A stretch of DNA of 64,000 bases, from positions 1,488,001 through 1,552,000 of the forward strand of contig NZ_BMJB01000001.1 of NCBI RefSeq assembly GCF_014642855.1, in the 5' to 3' direction. Source of the stretch: Edaphobacter acidisoli (GTDB lineage Bacteria; Acidobacteriota; Terriglobia; Terriglobales; Acidobacteriaceae). The notes beneath the pieces are model-generated. The model ran no database searches. It saw only the letters and a program-made list of their open reading frames with translations, and was not told where the DNA came from. The position numbers and the translations under genes were made by a program. Shown here in pieces: positions 8,826 through 18,015 of this stretch (position 1 is its first letter; each line of letters opens with the position of its first letter).

Positions 8826-9254
8826 CTACCAGGTCGAGTAAGAAGTACCGTCGGAAGCCGTGGCTTGGGCCCCAGAATGGACGTCGCTGATGCCCGGTTC
8901 AGTCTGGTCAATAGTCGAAAGAGTATCATCCTGCGAGGGTATCCACGTGTCAGAACGGCCAGTAATGGGATCTACTGGCATCGTCTTTAGATAGCCCGAC
9001 TGAACGAGATCATCAAGCGACTGTGGCGCCTTCTGCTTGTCCACCGTGTAAGAGTCGATGGCCTCGCGCATGGTGTGAAGGTCTTCACGCAGGACAGCTT
9101 CCTTTGCGCGACGCACGTTATTGACGTAGGACGGGATCGCGATGGCAGCTAACAAGCCAATAATCGTCATCACGATCATCAGTTCAAGCAATGTGAAGCC
9201 GTGCTCATGGCTGCAATCTGCTACGCCCGTACGAGTTGTATAAGTCTCTACCAT
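8826..9254 (-). CDS. GspG-like type II secretion/type IV pseudopilin
   Basis: 142 residues. A 19-residue leader ends in HEHG and is followed by FTLLELMIVMTIIGLLAAIAIP, a textbook class III prepilin N-terminus with Glu5 of the mature protein. A prepilin peptidase would cut after the Gly and N-methylate the Phe. The soluble part contains the PVDPITGRSDTW signature and ends in DGTSYSTW, as in GspG-type major pseudopilins with their terminal Trp. The ATG overlaps the end of the upstream pseudopilin gene by 7 bp. It is the last gene of a secretin-pseudopilin-pseudopilin set, which implies a type II secretion-like or pilus machine. Confidence 0.88.
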   Translation of the reverse strand: MVETYTTRTGVADCSHEHGFTLLELMIVMTIIGLLAAIAIPSYVNNVRRAKEAVLREDLHTMREAIDSYTVDKQKAPQSLDDLVQSGYLKTMPVDPITGRSDTWIPSQDDTLSTIDQTEPGISDVHSGAQATASDGTSYSTW

Positions 9255-9769
9255 GTTGAGTACTTTGTCCCGTCAAGAGCCGTGCCATCGCTCTTTGAGT
9301 GTACGTCGAAGACGTTCTGACCACCGAAGCTATCCGAGTCCGGATCATCCTGATTCGACCGCAGCGCCCAGTCAGTATTCCCGGTCATTGGATCGACAGG
9401 GATACTTCGCAAAAACCTCACCTTTTTGTCCTGAATATCCACTCCATCGACGAGTGTCTGAAGATCGGGAGGATAGCCGAGAGAGTCGGCCTTGACTTGA
9501 AACGCTCCTTTATCAGCAGCGTCTTTGTAGCGATCAATGGCATCACGCATCTCCCAGAGATCGCGGCGAAGTTCGCGCTCCTTTTCACGTTTCACTTGAA
9601 AGCGCGCGATGGGCAGCGCGGCCGAAGCAAGAATAGCAACGATAGCCACAGTAATGATCAGTTCGACCAGTGTGAGGCCAGTCTCACTTGCACTCCCCTT
9701 GCGCATATCTGCTGGACGCGGAACTTGCGGATTGGTTAGGACAAAGCCCGGATTGGCACCTGCATTCAC
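9248..9769 (-). CDS. Second GspG-like pseudopilin, paralogue of the downstream one
   Basis: 173 residues from a GTG at 9769 that overlaps the secretin stop as GTGA; an internal ATG at 9706 would give a shorter 8-residue leader. The prepilin motif is ETGLTLVELIITVAIVAILASAALP, with Leu rather than Phe after the cleavage Gly and the conserved Glu5. The soluble domain carries IPVDPMTGNTDWALR and ends in DGTKYSTW, matching the tail of the neighbouring pseudopilin. It is probably a subunit of the same periplasmic pseudopilus. The shared ending suggests a tandem duplication. Confidence 0.87.
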   Translation of the reverse strand: MNAGANPGFVLTNPQVPRPADMRKGSASETGLTLVELIITVAIVAILASAALPIARFQVKREKERELRRDLWEMRDAIDRYKDAADKGAFQVKADSLGYPPDLQTLVDGVDIQDKKVRFLRSIPVDPMTGNTDWALRSNQDDPDSDSFGGQNVFDVHSKSDGTALDGTKYSTW

Positions 9770-12216
9770 TTCACATGCACCACGGCTTGCGACCCGGTGG
9801 CCGGCAGATTATTTTGTGCGCTATTAAGTGCACCTACTTTTACCAGAGACAGGTTTGAATCTCCTGCGGCAATGGCCTTGAACGTCATAGTAACGACATT
9901 ACCCTGCCCATTAACCCCACCGGAGTTGGGTGGGCGCGACGCTGAGATAGTCACGAGACCACTATCATCTCGATGACCAACCGCAACAGCCTGACCGTCA
10001 CGCGCAAGGAAGCTGCCCGCATCAACGTTCACCAACTGGAGCACGGCAGGGTTGTACTGAAGCTGAAGCGGAACGGAGAAAATATCGTGCCCGTTGTTCA
10101 GCATGACAGCCACCTGGAAGGTGCTGCCGACTGTTTCCGTAGATTCCCCAGGGGCAACACTGAGACTGACTGCAGACGGATTCGCAGGTTGGCTGGGTTG
10201 AGCCTGCGGTTGAGACGTTGTCGGCTGTGGCGAAGTGGCAGAGGGCTGAGTGATGGATGGCGGCGTAATAGGCTGCGCCTGCTGCTTAAGCTGTTCCACC
10301 ATAGCCGCCGCAGCGTTAGCTGCTGTTGTGGGCTGACCCACAGCAGGCTTCTCGGCTGTGCCAGGGTTCGAGGTATCCGAAACAGACTGCACCGGGGTAG
10401 AGAGATGGCGCAACTCGATCGACTGACCTGTGCCGGTATCGATAGCACGAGTATTGAGGTTAGTCAGTAGAGATTCACGGACGATATGTGGAATGAGGAG
10501 AAAGACAATCTCATTATCCTGCACCTCTTTGGAGTTCGATGCGAAGAAAAACTTGAAGAAGGGCAACTCGCCCAGACCAGGCGTTCCACTAACAGTCCTA
10601 TTGTCTTGCTTGGTAATAATACCGGCAAGAATGCTTGGTTCTCCCTCTTTGAGCTGGATGGTCTGGTCTACCACGCGCTGGCCGATGATAGGCTCGGTAA
10701 CCCCGCTGATCGTGACGTTGCCGTTCTGCGAGGAGACTTCGATGTGCATCTTGAGGGTCACATCGTTGTCGTAGTGCACCGTGGGTGTCATGTCGATGAG
10801 TACGCCCACATCCACAAATGTGAACTGAGTCTGCACACCGATGCTGGCCACACCGGTTGAGACGCCAGCATTGTAAGACCCCGTCGCAATAGGAATTTTC
10901 TGGCCAATCTTTAGTTCGGCTTTTTGACCATCAGTTGCACGGATACGCGGATTCTGCAGGATTCGCGTATCCGTATCGGTGAGCAGCGCGTTCAGCGTAC
11001 CGCCAGAGATTCCAACGGCAAAGTTATTTGCGTTGATATGAGCCAGCGAGTTCAGCGTGAAAGTCGAGGGGCTGGTCGTTGAACTACCGCTAGAGGAGGA
11101 CCCCGTATTCGTTGCAGCAGTGCCATACGGATTGGCTTGCGGGGTGAGCGTCACGGACTGTGGTAGCGTGATGCCCAAGTTGCGCAGTTTGTCCCGATTA
11201 ACTTCGAGGATCGCAACATCAACGACAACCTCGGGCTTCGCTCTATCGAGATCGTTCAGCAGCTTCTGCGCCAGAAGGAGTTGATCTGGCGTCGCGCGCA
11301 TGACGATTGCGTCCTGGCTGGGAACGAGGTAAATCTTCGTGCTTGGGTCAAGCAGGTTGCGGATCGCTGTGACAATCTCATTGCCTTCCGCCTGTTGGCT
11401 GGCATTAGTCAAATAGAAGGTCTGTACGGCTTGTTCTTCAAGATCAGTGCGATTCTGACGGGTGTCCTGGGCCACAAAAATCGTGTTTGAAGTAACGGGT
11501 TTGTAAAAGGTTCCAGAGATCGTCCCAACAATTCGCAAAGCATCGGAGAGGCTTACATTGGTCAGGTCTACCGGAACGCGCTTGGAGGTATAGTTCGGAT
11601 CGAAGAGAACATTGAGCCCGGCAGCCTTGCCAATGGCCTGGTAGATGACCTTCGTGTCCTCAACCATGTGAAGCGTAATAGGCTCATTCGAGACAGGCTT
11701 AAGCTGAACTGGCCCTGCTACAGAGCTGATCTCCTTTACCTCAGTGGCCTCCTGTTTCTGCTCCTGCGATTCGATAGGCGTAGGAGTAGCCGACGAAGTC
11801 GGCGGTGGCGCTCCTTCGCGCAGCATACGGTCAAGCTCCTGCTGTGCGGTCTGGTTAGAGGGATCAATCTCAACAGCTCGCCGGAACTCGGTGAGTGCGC
11901 CGTTATAGTCGCCGCTCTGGCGCAGCACACGACCGCGGTCAACGTGTGACACTCCGGCAAGGAACCTCATGCGCTCATAACGACCGCGATAACGGATATC
12001 GCTAGGCTTCTTGAGCAACGCCTGATGGTAGTCATTCATGGCGGCCTCATAGTCCTGATGCGACTCCGCGACCTGGCCACGCTTGTCCCACTTGCTGGCC
12101 GACTGTGCGTGAGCCGGGGAGGCAGACGCTGCAAAGACTCCCGCGACGAGGACGACCGGAAATGCCCTGATAAACGATACCGATGCTTTGCCGATTGATC
12201 TGTTACCGCAACCCAT
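9766..12216 (-). CDS. Secretin with N-terminal TPR and C-terminal cohesin domain
   Basis: 816 residues from the ATG at 12216, preceded by GGAAG and followed by a signal peptide (FIRAFPVVLVAGVFAASASPAHA). The frame is open about 108 codons further upstream without protein-like sequence. Order: two TPR-like repeats (about 40-135, YNGALTEFRRAVEIDPSNQTA), an STN-like domain (VIYQAIGKAAGLNVLFDP), secretin-N (YLVPSQDAIVMRATPDQL), the secretin pore (GVLIDMTPTVHYDNDV, GTPGLGELPFFKFFF, EIVFLLIPHIVR), a Pro/Gln/Thr-rich linker, then a cohesin-type domain (about 680-816, ending in VVHVK). It forms the outer-membrane gate of a type II secretion or type IV pilus-like system and leads an operon with two pseudopilins. 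Confidence 0.88.
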   Translation of the reverse strand: MGCGNRSIGKASVSFIRAFPVVLVAGVFAASASPAHAQSASKWDKRGQVAESHQDYEAAMNDYHQALLKKPSDIRYRGRYERMRFLAGVSHVDRGRVLRQSGDYNGALTEFRRAVEIDPSNQTAQQELDRMLREGAPPPTSSATPTPIESQEQKQEATEVKEISSVAGPVQLKPVSNEPITLHMVEDTKVIYQAIGKAAGLNVLFDPNYTSKRVPVDLTNVSLSDALRIVGTISGTFYKPVTSNTIFVAQDTRQNRTDLEEQAVQTFYLTNASQQAEGNEIVTAIRNLLDPSTKIYLVPSQDAIVMRATPDQLLLAQKLLNDLDRAKPEVVVDVAILEVNRDKLRNLGITLPQSVTLTPQANPYGTAATNTGSSSSGSSTTSPSTFTLNSLAHINANNFAVGISGGTLNALLTDTDTRILQNPRIRATDGQKAELKIGQKIPIATGSYNAGVSTGVASIGVQTQFTFVDVGVLIDMTPTVHYDNDVTLKMHIEVSSQNGNVTISGVTEPIIGQRVVDQTIQLKEGEPSILAGIITKQDNRTVSGTPGLGELPFFKFFFASNSKEVQDNEIVFLLIPHIVRESLLTNLNTRAIDTGTGQSIELRHLSTPVQSVSDTSNPGTAEKPAVGQPTTAANAAAAMVEQLKQQAQPITPPSITQPSATSPQPTTSQPQAQPSQPANPSAVSLSVAPGESTETVGSTFQVAVMLNNGHDIFSVPLQLQYNPAVLQLVNVDAGSFLARDGQAVAVGHRDDSGLVTISASRPPNSGGVNGQGNVVTMTFKAIAAGDSNLSLVKVGALNSAQNNLPATGSQAVVHVK

Positions 12217-12557
12217 GCTGCTTCCGTTGGCGTCCTTGTGTGTGGGGCGTCTGGAGGAAAATATGCCTGCCCGCTGGTCGAAATTGGGGAGGACGCTGCC
12301 TGTGCTGGCTTCGCCTTCCAGGCCCTTGCGCTCGGGTGAGTATACCATTTGCTCGATTACCGACCTGTGAGTGAGGGGTGCGTATTTTGAGTCATCTTGC
12401 GGCGCAGGATACCCTGCCACCACTTTCAAATGTGCGTCTGGCCTGCCGCTCTGCCGGTGTTTCGGGCCAATGGTTAGACGCGAGGCCACAGCAGCAAGTG
12501 AGGGCGCCCCTTCTGCCTCTTTAGAGGGACGTACCTGCATGTTAAAGTAGAAGGTTC

Positions 12558-13097
12558 ATGCCTCGTTCCTTATCCAATCCGACGGCAGCCTATCAGCCGA
12601 AGCCCGCGGCAAAGGCCAAGGACCGCGATCCTGTGGCAGCAGGGCTGCGTGATGCCGCGTTTAACCGCTCAGCCAGCTTCAACTACTTTCTATCCGACAG
12701 GTTTGAAGCCGGAGTGGCGCTGCGCGGCACTGAGGTCAAATCCATTCGTGAGGGCAAAGCCAATCTAAAGGACGCCTACGGGCTACTTAAGGATGGCGAA
12801 TGCTTTCTGCTGAACGCACATATTGGCCCATTCTCCCATGGCAACATCATGAACCACGATTCGTTGCGAACGCGGAAGCTGCTGCTGCACAAAACCGAGC
12901 TGCGTAAGCTTGAGGCCCTAACTAGACAGAAGGGTTTCACGCTGATCCCCGTGCGGCTCTACTTCAAGAATGGCCGCGTGAAATGCGAACTGGCGCTCGC
13001 AAAGGGCAAGCAGGACTGGGACAAACGCGAGACCGAACGCAGACGCGAGGCTGACAAGGAAGCGCGCGCGGCGGTTGCGAGAAGCCAGCGCCGCTAG
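12558..13097 (+). CDS. smpB: SsrA-binding protein SmpB
   Basis: 179 residues. It binds tmRNA and delivers it to stalled ribosomes for trans-translation. Diagnostic stretches are FNYFLSDRFEAGVALRGTEV, SIREGKANLKDAY and AHIGPFSHGN, and a basic C-terminal tail (KGKQDWDKRETERRREADKE) that reaches into the mRNA channel. About 30 extra Pro/Ala/Lys-rich residues precede the core beta-barrel. The usual size is about 150-160, so either there is a natural extension or a later start is used; I see no good later ATG before the core. It is divergent from the secretin operon. The tmRNA gene itself is not in the window. Confidence 0.96.
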   Translation: MPRSLSNPTAAYQPKPAAKAKDRDPVAAGLRDAAFNRSASFNYFLSDRFEAGVALRGTEVKSIREGKANLKDAYGLLKDGECFLLNAHIGPFSHGNIMNHDSLRTRKLLLHKTELRKLEALTRQKGFTLIPVRLYFKNGRVKCELALAKGKQDWDKRETERRREADKEARAAVARSQRR

Positions 13098-13167
13098 TTT
13101 CGAAACCGACATCTTTGTTGTAGCCGCTGTGCAAAGATTTGCCGAGACTCGCGCTACGATAAAAGCT

Positions 13168-14712
13168 ATGGATACGAAACTCCTCTTTGAAGATGCCGCA
13201 CAGTTCGTAACACCGCTGCTTGCAATATTTGCTGTGGACATCGCCACTGGCAAAGACACAGAAGCTCTGCCAGTCCTTCTGAGCACGTCAGACACAGTGT
13301 CGAAATCTACTGCAAGGGTACTGGAAACTGGAGAATTCAAAGCAGGCCTGGGGGAGACCGTATTGCTTCACGCTCCTGCTGGCCTGAAGGCCGAGCGGCT
13401 GCTGCTGGTGGGACTTGGCAAGGCCAAGACTCTTTCGGTCGACGATGTTCGCAAAGGTGCAGGCACCGCGGCGCGCGCTGCCAAACCCCTAGGGCTACGC
13501 GAAGTAGCTATTGCGTTTCCAGAAGACCACGCACTCTCTGACGAACACGTAGATGCCTTACCCGCACTGCTGACCTCGCGTGTGTTAACCGAGGGCGCCA
13601 TCGTCGGCGAGGTTGACTACGACACCTACAAGAGCGACCGAAAGGACCGCTCCGTACACTCACTCACGGTAGTTGCGAAAGAGCAGGATAAGACTGCACG
13701 TGCAGAGATCCAGCAAGGATTTAATGAGGGCGTGATCATCGCTGGTGCGCAGAACTTTACTCGTTCACTGGTCAACGAGCCCGGTAATGTCATGACGCCG
13801 ACTGAACTTGGCAAGCGCGCCACTGCAATGTGCAAACAAAATGGCCTTAAGTGCGACGTGCATTCGACAGAAAGGCTACACGAATTGAAGATGGGCGCAT
13901 TCTGGGCCGTAGCAAAGGGATCGGCAGAACCCCCCGCCCTGATCGTAATGACCTACGAGCCAGAGGGCGGAGCAACCAAGGACGCCCCGGTTCTGGGCCT
14001 TGTTGGCAAGGGCATTACATTTGATACGGGCGGCATCTCTCTTAAACCAGCCGAAGGTATGGAGAAGATGAAGTACGACATGGCAGGGGCTGCAGCGATG
14101 ATCGGCTCCATGCAGGCCATCGCGCAACTGAAGCCGAAGATCAAGGTGATTGGCATCGTCTGCTCGGCGGAGAACATGCCTGACGGCAAGGCATTCAAAC
14201 CTGGCGATGTAGTCACAGCCATGTCGGGGAAAGCAATTGAGATTGTAAACACTGATGCTGAGGGACGCCTCGTACTTTCAGACGGTCTGCATTATGCAAA
14301 GACACTCGGATGCACGCACCTAATCAACGCAGCAACACTGACGGGCGCGTGTGTCGTGGCACTGGGAATGATCAATGCCGGATTATTTTCAAACGATGAC
14401 GCGACGTGCGAGAAATTTCAGGTGGGCCTGAAGGTCTCGGGCGAGAAGTTTTGGCGGTTACCCTGCACGGACGACTACAGAGACCAGATCAAGAGCCAGA
14501 TCGCCGACATCATGAACACCGGAAAGAGCCGCTATGGCGGCGCAACGAACGCGGCAATGTTCCTGAAGGAATTCGCAGGAGAAATTCCATGGATACATCT
14601 GGACATCGCCGGATGCGCCTGGAATGAAGAGCCAAAGTCTTGGCTCCCTTATGGACCAAGCGGTATCGCCGTACGCTCAATTGTGGAGTGGGTGCGCAGC
14701 TATTCTGCATAG
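13168..14712 (+). CDS. pepA: Leucyl aminopeptidase (M17 family)
   Basis: 514 residues from the ATG at 13168 (MDTKLLFEDAAQFVTPLLAI); the frame is open upstream but non-homologous. It is a cytosolic hexameric metallopeptidase releasing N-terminal residues from peptides. The M17 signature NTDAEGRLVLSDGL is present. The metal-binding stretches VGKGITFDTGGISLKPAEGM and YDMAGAAAMIGSM are present too. The N-terminal macro-like domain spans about 1-170. It lies 70 bp after smpB on the same strand, convergent with argS. Confidence 0.96.
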   Translation: MDTKLLFEDAAQFVTPLLAIFAVDIATGKDTEALPVLLSTSDTVSKSTARVLETGEFKAGLGETVLLHAPAGLKAERLLLVGLGKAKTLSVDDVRKGAGTAARAAKPLGLREVAIAFPEDHALSDEHVDALPALLTSRVLTEGAIVGEVDYDTYKSDRKDRSVHSLTVVAKEQDKTARAEIQQGFNEGVIIAGAQNFTRSLVNEPGNVMTPTELGKRATAMCKQNGLKCDVHSTERLHELKMGAFWAVAKGSAEPPALIVMTYEPEGGATKDAPVLGLVGKGITFDTGGISLKPAEGMEKMKYDMAGAAAMIGSMQAIAQLKPKIKVIGIVCSAENMPDGKAFKPGDVVTAMSGKAIEIVNTDAEGRLVLSDGLHYAKTLGCTHLINAATLTGACVVALGMINAGLFSNDDATCEKFQVGLKVSGEKFWRLPCTDDYRDQIKSQIADIMNTGKSRYGGATNAAMFLKEFAGEIPWIHLDIAGCAWNEEPKSWLPYGPSGIAVRSIVEWVRSYSA

Positions 14713-14757
14713 CCAGAGCACCCATGCTGATCGGTTGAATCTTTAGCCTCCTCCTTG

Positions 14758-16767
14758 TCACATGACTGGTGGGGCTTCAATACCAAGATAGCCGAGGGCG
14801 CGAGTCAACTCTCGCTGCGCGACCACAGCAGTTGCCAGAAGGAAAGTCTTGCGCTCAGGGTCAGTCTCGTGAAGAACATGGTGCCGATGGTAGAAGTTAT
14901 TGAACTGCTGCGCTAACTGGAAGACATACTTAGCGAGATAGGCAGGCTCGGATGTAGTAAGGCACTGTTCAATCACAAGGCTGAGTTTTGATACCAACAG
15001 CCATGTCTCCCATAGACTGTTGCCTTCGTCACTATCCAGGATGCTTCCGAGATTGATTTTGGGAATAGCTTCAAGAACCTCAGCCTCTGTCGTGTTCGCT
15101 TTGCGAAGAATATTCGCAGCGCGAACGATCGCGTACTGGACATAAGGTCCGGTCTCGCCCTCGAAACTGAGTGCATCCTTGAAGTCAAAAGCTATAACGG
15201 TATTGCGCGTAAAGCGCAGCATGAAGTAGCGCAGTGCGCCCACACCTATTTGTCTGGCGATGGTCAGACGCTCACCGTCAGAAAGCTCTGGATGGCGCGC
15301 GTCAACCTCGGATTTTGCAGCAGCGATGAGTTGGTCAAGAAGATCGTCTGCCTTAACACCAAAGCCCTTGCGTCCGCTGACCTCGATATATGGTTTCTTG
15401 CGGTCCTCTTCAGCAACCTCGTAGCCCATGTCAAGCGCACAGCGCGGTGTCAGTGCGACCATCTCATAGCTGAAATGGGTGTAGTTGTCCGCCGCTTGCG
15501 TGAAGCCCATGCTGCGGAGAGCCTGAATGACCTGCGTCTGTGGGTCGTTCTGGCGAGAGTCGATGACGTTGTAAATGGCATCAGCTTGGCCGAAGGTCGG
15601 GCGCTCATGCTTGCTAGTGTCAGGCGTAGAAATCCAGCAGGTATGGCTTGGGTACTCGCAAAACTTTTCGTAGCCAAAGTCTTTGCCCGGCAGAAGCCCA
15701 AACTTCCACAGATGGTATGCGATGTCCTTGCCAACGTACGTGACGGTTCCATTGGAACGGACGATGACTTTAGCATCCTCATCCGGCCCATCGCTTTCCT
15801 GCTCAGTCTCCGAGCCCGCGCGACGCATCACCCAACAGCCCTTGTTCTTGCCCTCGGTCTCTTCATAAAGGACGCCGTTTTCGATCATCAATTTGCGGGC
15901 GGCGTCCCAGAAGTGGAGGCTCAATATCTCGCTCTCGCGAGGAAGAAAGTCGTATTCGATGCCAAGACGCTCCATGGTTTCGAGATGACGCCGAAGAACC
16001 GCAGTTGCGATAAGATCAGCGATCTCCGCCGTTTCATTACCCCCAGATTCAAGCGCATGCAGCGCATCGAGACGAACCTGCTTGCGCGCAGCAATTTGAC
16101 CAGGATCTGCGGTATACCATTGCGAGACTCTCGCGTAGAGGTCCCAGCAGTAGTAATCAATGCGCTGACCTCTGGCAGCGAGTTCACTAAGGAGTTCACG
16201 CGTATTGAGAAGGTTCTTCCCTTCCAGATGAACCAGGCCGACAACCACATCAGCCACCTGGACCCCTGTGTTGTCGATGTAGTTCTGCACGCCAACCTTA
16301 TAACCGCTCTTATAACTGTCGCTGCGGAGCAGCCGTTGAAAAGTGTCACCAAGGATCGCATTGCGGAGGTGCCCGATATGAGCTGCCTTGTTGGGGTTGA
16401 TGCTTGTATGTTCAACGAGTCGGAAGCCTGGTCCACCAATATCGGCGTGCTTGTCGGCCGCGATGTCGCGGACGGCAGCCGCGCGGTCGATGCGGATATT
16501 CAGGTAGCCCGCACCAGCAACTTCGACTCCCGTAATGTCCTCGATCTCACTGAGTGAAGCGGTCAGTTCGGCGGCCAGTTCAGTTGCAATCGCGCGTGGA
16601 GCCTTTCGAAGACGCTTGGCCAGTTCAAATGCAACAGGTAACGCGAGTTCTCCAAGAGCAATACTGGGAGGCTGCTCCACCACGAGGTTCGTGAGCGTAA
16701 CACCGTACTTTGTCAAAAGAATGGCCTGAATGCGGGCCAAAAGTGATTGCTGAATGATGCGATACAT
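14758..16767 (-). CDS. argS: Arginyl-tRNA synthetase
   Basis: 669 residues, class I synthetase that charges tRNA-Arg. Visible are an N-terminal Add-1 domain, the HIGH motif in INPNKAAHIGHLRNAILGDT, GVQNYIDNTGVQVADVV after it, and a C-terminal helical anticodon-binding domain (TGPYVQYAIVRAANILRKA, LYHLAQQFNNFYHRH-like region). KMSKS is degenerate (EVSGRKGFGVKADDLL), as in many ArgRS. At 669 it is longer than the usual 550-580. The extra length lies mostly in the catalytic-domain insertion around residues 300-430. Convergent with pepA. Confidence 0.95.
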   Translation of the reverse strand: MYRIIQQSLLARIQAILLTKYGVTLTNLVVEQPPSIALGELALPVAFELAKRLRKAPRAIATELAAELTASLSEIEDITGVEVAGAGYLNIRIDRAAAVRDIAADKHADIGGPGFRLVEHTSINPNKAAHIGHLRNAILGDTFQRLLRSDSYKSGYKVGVQNYIDNTGVQVADVVVGLVHLEGKNLLNTRELLSELAARGQRIDYYCWDLYARVSQWYTADPGQIAARKQVRLDALHALESGGNETAEIADLIATAVLRRHLETMERLGIEYDFLPRESEILSLHFWDAARKLMIENGVLYEETEGKNKGCWVMRRAGSETEQESDGPDEDAKVIVRSNGTVTYVGKDIAYHLWKFGLLPGKDFGYEKFCEYPSHTCWISTPDTSKHERPTFGQADAIYNVIDSRQNDPQTQVIQALRSMGFTQAADNYTHFSYEMVALTPRCALDMGYEVAEEDRKKPYIEVSGRKGFGVKADDLLDQLIAAAKSEVDARHPELSDGERLTIARQIGVGALRYFMLRFTRNTVIAFDFKDALSFEGETGPYVQYAIVRAANILRKANTTEAEVLEAIPKINLGSILDSDEGNSLWETWLLVSKLSLVIEQCLTTSEPAYLAKYVFQLAQQFNNFYHRHHVLHETDPERKTFLLATAVVAQRELTRALGYLGIEAPPVM

Positions 16768-16832
16768 GCTTCGGCTTCACCGACAAATTTGATTTCTGGG
16801 ACTTGTTTCAGTTTACGCGAGCGAAGGCATTG

Positions 16833-17840
16833 CTATGGAAGTTCCGTGGGAAGTGTTTCGATCTCTTTCATGAGTGGCTTGTGGTTGTGTGTCTTGACCC
16901 GATGGACCAAGAAAATGATCCCTCCAGCACCGGTAATCGAGACGAGAAGCCAGAAGTGCAGAGCTAAAGCAAAGATTGCCGACTGCGACCCCGGAGCGCC
17001 ATGGCTGACGAGTGCGGTCTTGACAGCGAGTTCAAACGGGCCAATCGCGCCAGGGGAACTCGGGATGAGGTACGACAGGTTAGCAAATGAGACCGCGAGC
17101 CATGGAGTAACGCGGTCCATGTGAATGCCAAAAACATTGATGCTGGCGAGATAAATCATGCCCTCGCAGAACCAGATAATTGCCGACTGCGCCAACAACA
17201 GCAGTGAACCTGCAATGCCGATGCGGGCGACAGCATCGAGCGCAAGCATAATCCAGTGCTCGAGCTTTGCCAGCTTTGGGTTCTGCTCGAAGCGTTGGAA
17301 GAGAGCGGCCACACGCGGCTGAAGTGCGCGCGCGCCAACAAGAAGAACAAGCAGTCCACCAGTAGAGATAGTTAGCGATATATACGCGACCATGTGCAAC
17401 TTGTGCGTCGCAATACTACTCATCGTTGCAACAAACAGCAGGACCAGCGTGAAAATGTCGAGCAGCTTCTCAAGAATCACCGTACTGAGGATGACAGATG
17501 GCGACGCCCCGAGATCTCCTGCATAAGTGAAAACCCGCATGATATCGCCGATCCGCAACGGCAAAATATTGTTGGCGGCAAGCGAAACCATCAGAACACG
17601 AGCACAAACCGGAAAGCGAGCGCCCGTGGGGCGCATCATTGAAGTCCAGCGCACACAACGCAGTGTGTAGCCGACAAATGTAAAGGCTACGACGCCGAGG
17701 ATCCATGCTGGATGCTCAAAGCGAAGCGACCTCATCTGGCTGTAGGATATTCCCTTAAACGTGTACCAGAGAAAGAAGATACTGATAAGAACGCCAGGAA
17801 TGGCCTTGAACAGATCGCGACCTCTAGTGGAGGCGCTCAT
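16833..17840 (-). CDS. Flippase-like integral membrane protein (UPF0104 / LPG synthase TM family)
   Basis: 335 residues with about eight hydrophobic segments, for example AIPGVLISIFFLWYTFKGI at the N-terminus. Typical family motifs are HPAWILGVVAFTFVGYTLRC, LRIGDIMRVFTYAG and SSPGAIGPFELAV. This family includes the transmembrane part of lysylphosphatidylglycerol synthases and AglD-like proteins, thought to move lipid or lipid-linked substrates. The cytosolic aminoacyltransferase domain of MprF is absent. It lies next to argS on the same strand (65 bp upstream), a suggestive but unproven link to aminoacyl-lipid chemistry. Function is inferred only at family level. Confidence 0.8.
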   Translation of the reverse strand: MSASTRGRDLFKAIPGVLISIFFLWYTFKGISYSQMRSLRFEHPAWILGVVAFTFVGYTLRCVRWTSMMRPTGARFPVCARVLMVSLAANNILPLRIGDIMRVFTYAGDLGASPSVILSTVILEKLLDIFTLVLLFVATMSSIATHKLHMVAYISLTISTGGLLVLLVGARALQPRVAALFQRFEQNPKLAKLEHWIMLALDAVARIGIAGSLLLLAQSAIIWFCEGMIYLASINVFGIHMDRVTPWLAVSFANLSYLIPSSPGAIGPFELAVKTALVSHGAPGSQSAIFALALHFWLLVSITGAGGIIFLVHRVKTHNHKPLMKEIETLPTELP

Positions 17841-18015
17841 CGGATAGCCATCCCGTTTTCACGATAAAGTGTGGCCGTAGAGCGGGTCCTATGATGAACA
17901 ATCAGGCACATGCACTCTCAATTGTATCCGCTGTCTCATTTTCCCCTTAAGAACGGACGCGCATCCAAAGACGCAATACCGGCACGAGAAATGCCCCGCA
18001 ATACGCCGAGGTGAC

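Noticed and set aside
15250..16557. 435-codon plus-strand frame opposite argS
   Set aside because: Antisense of a confident argS; no recognisable protein features.
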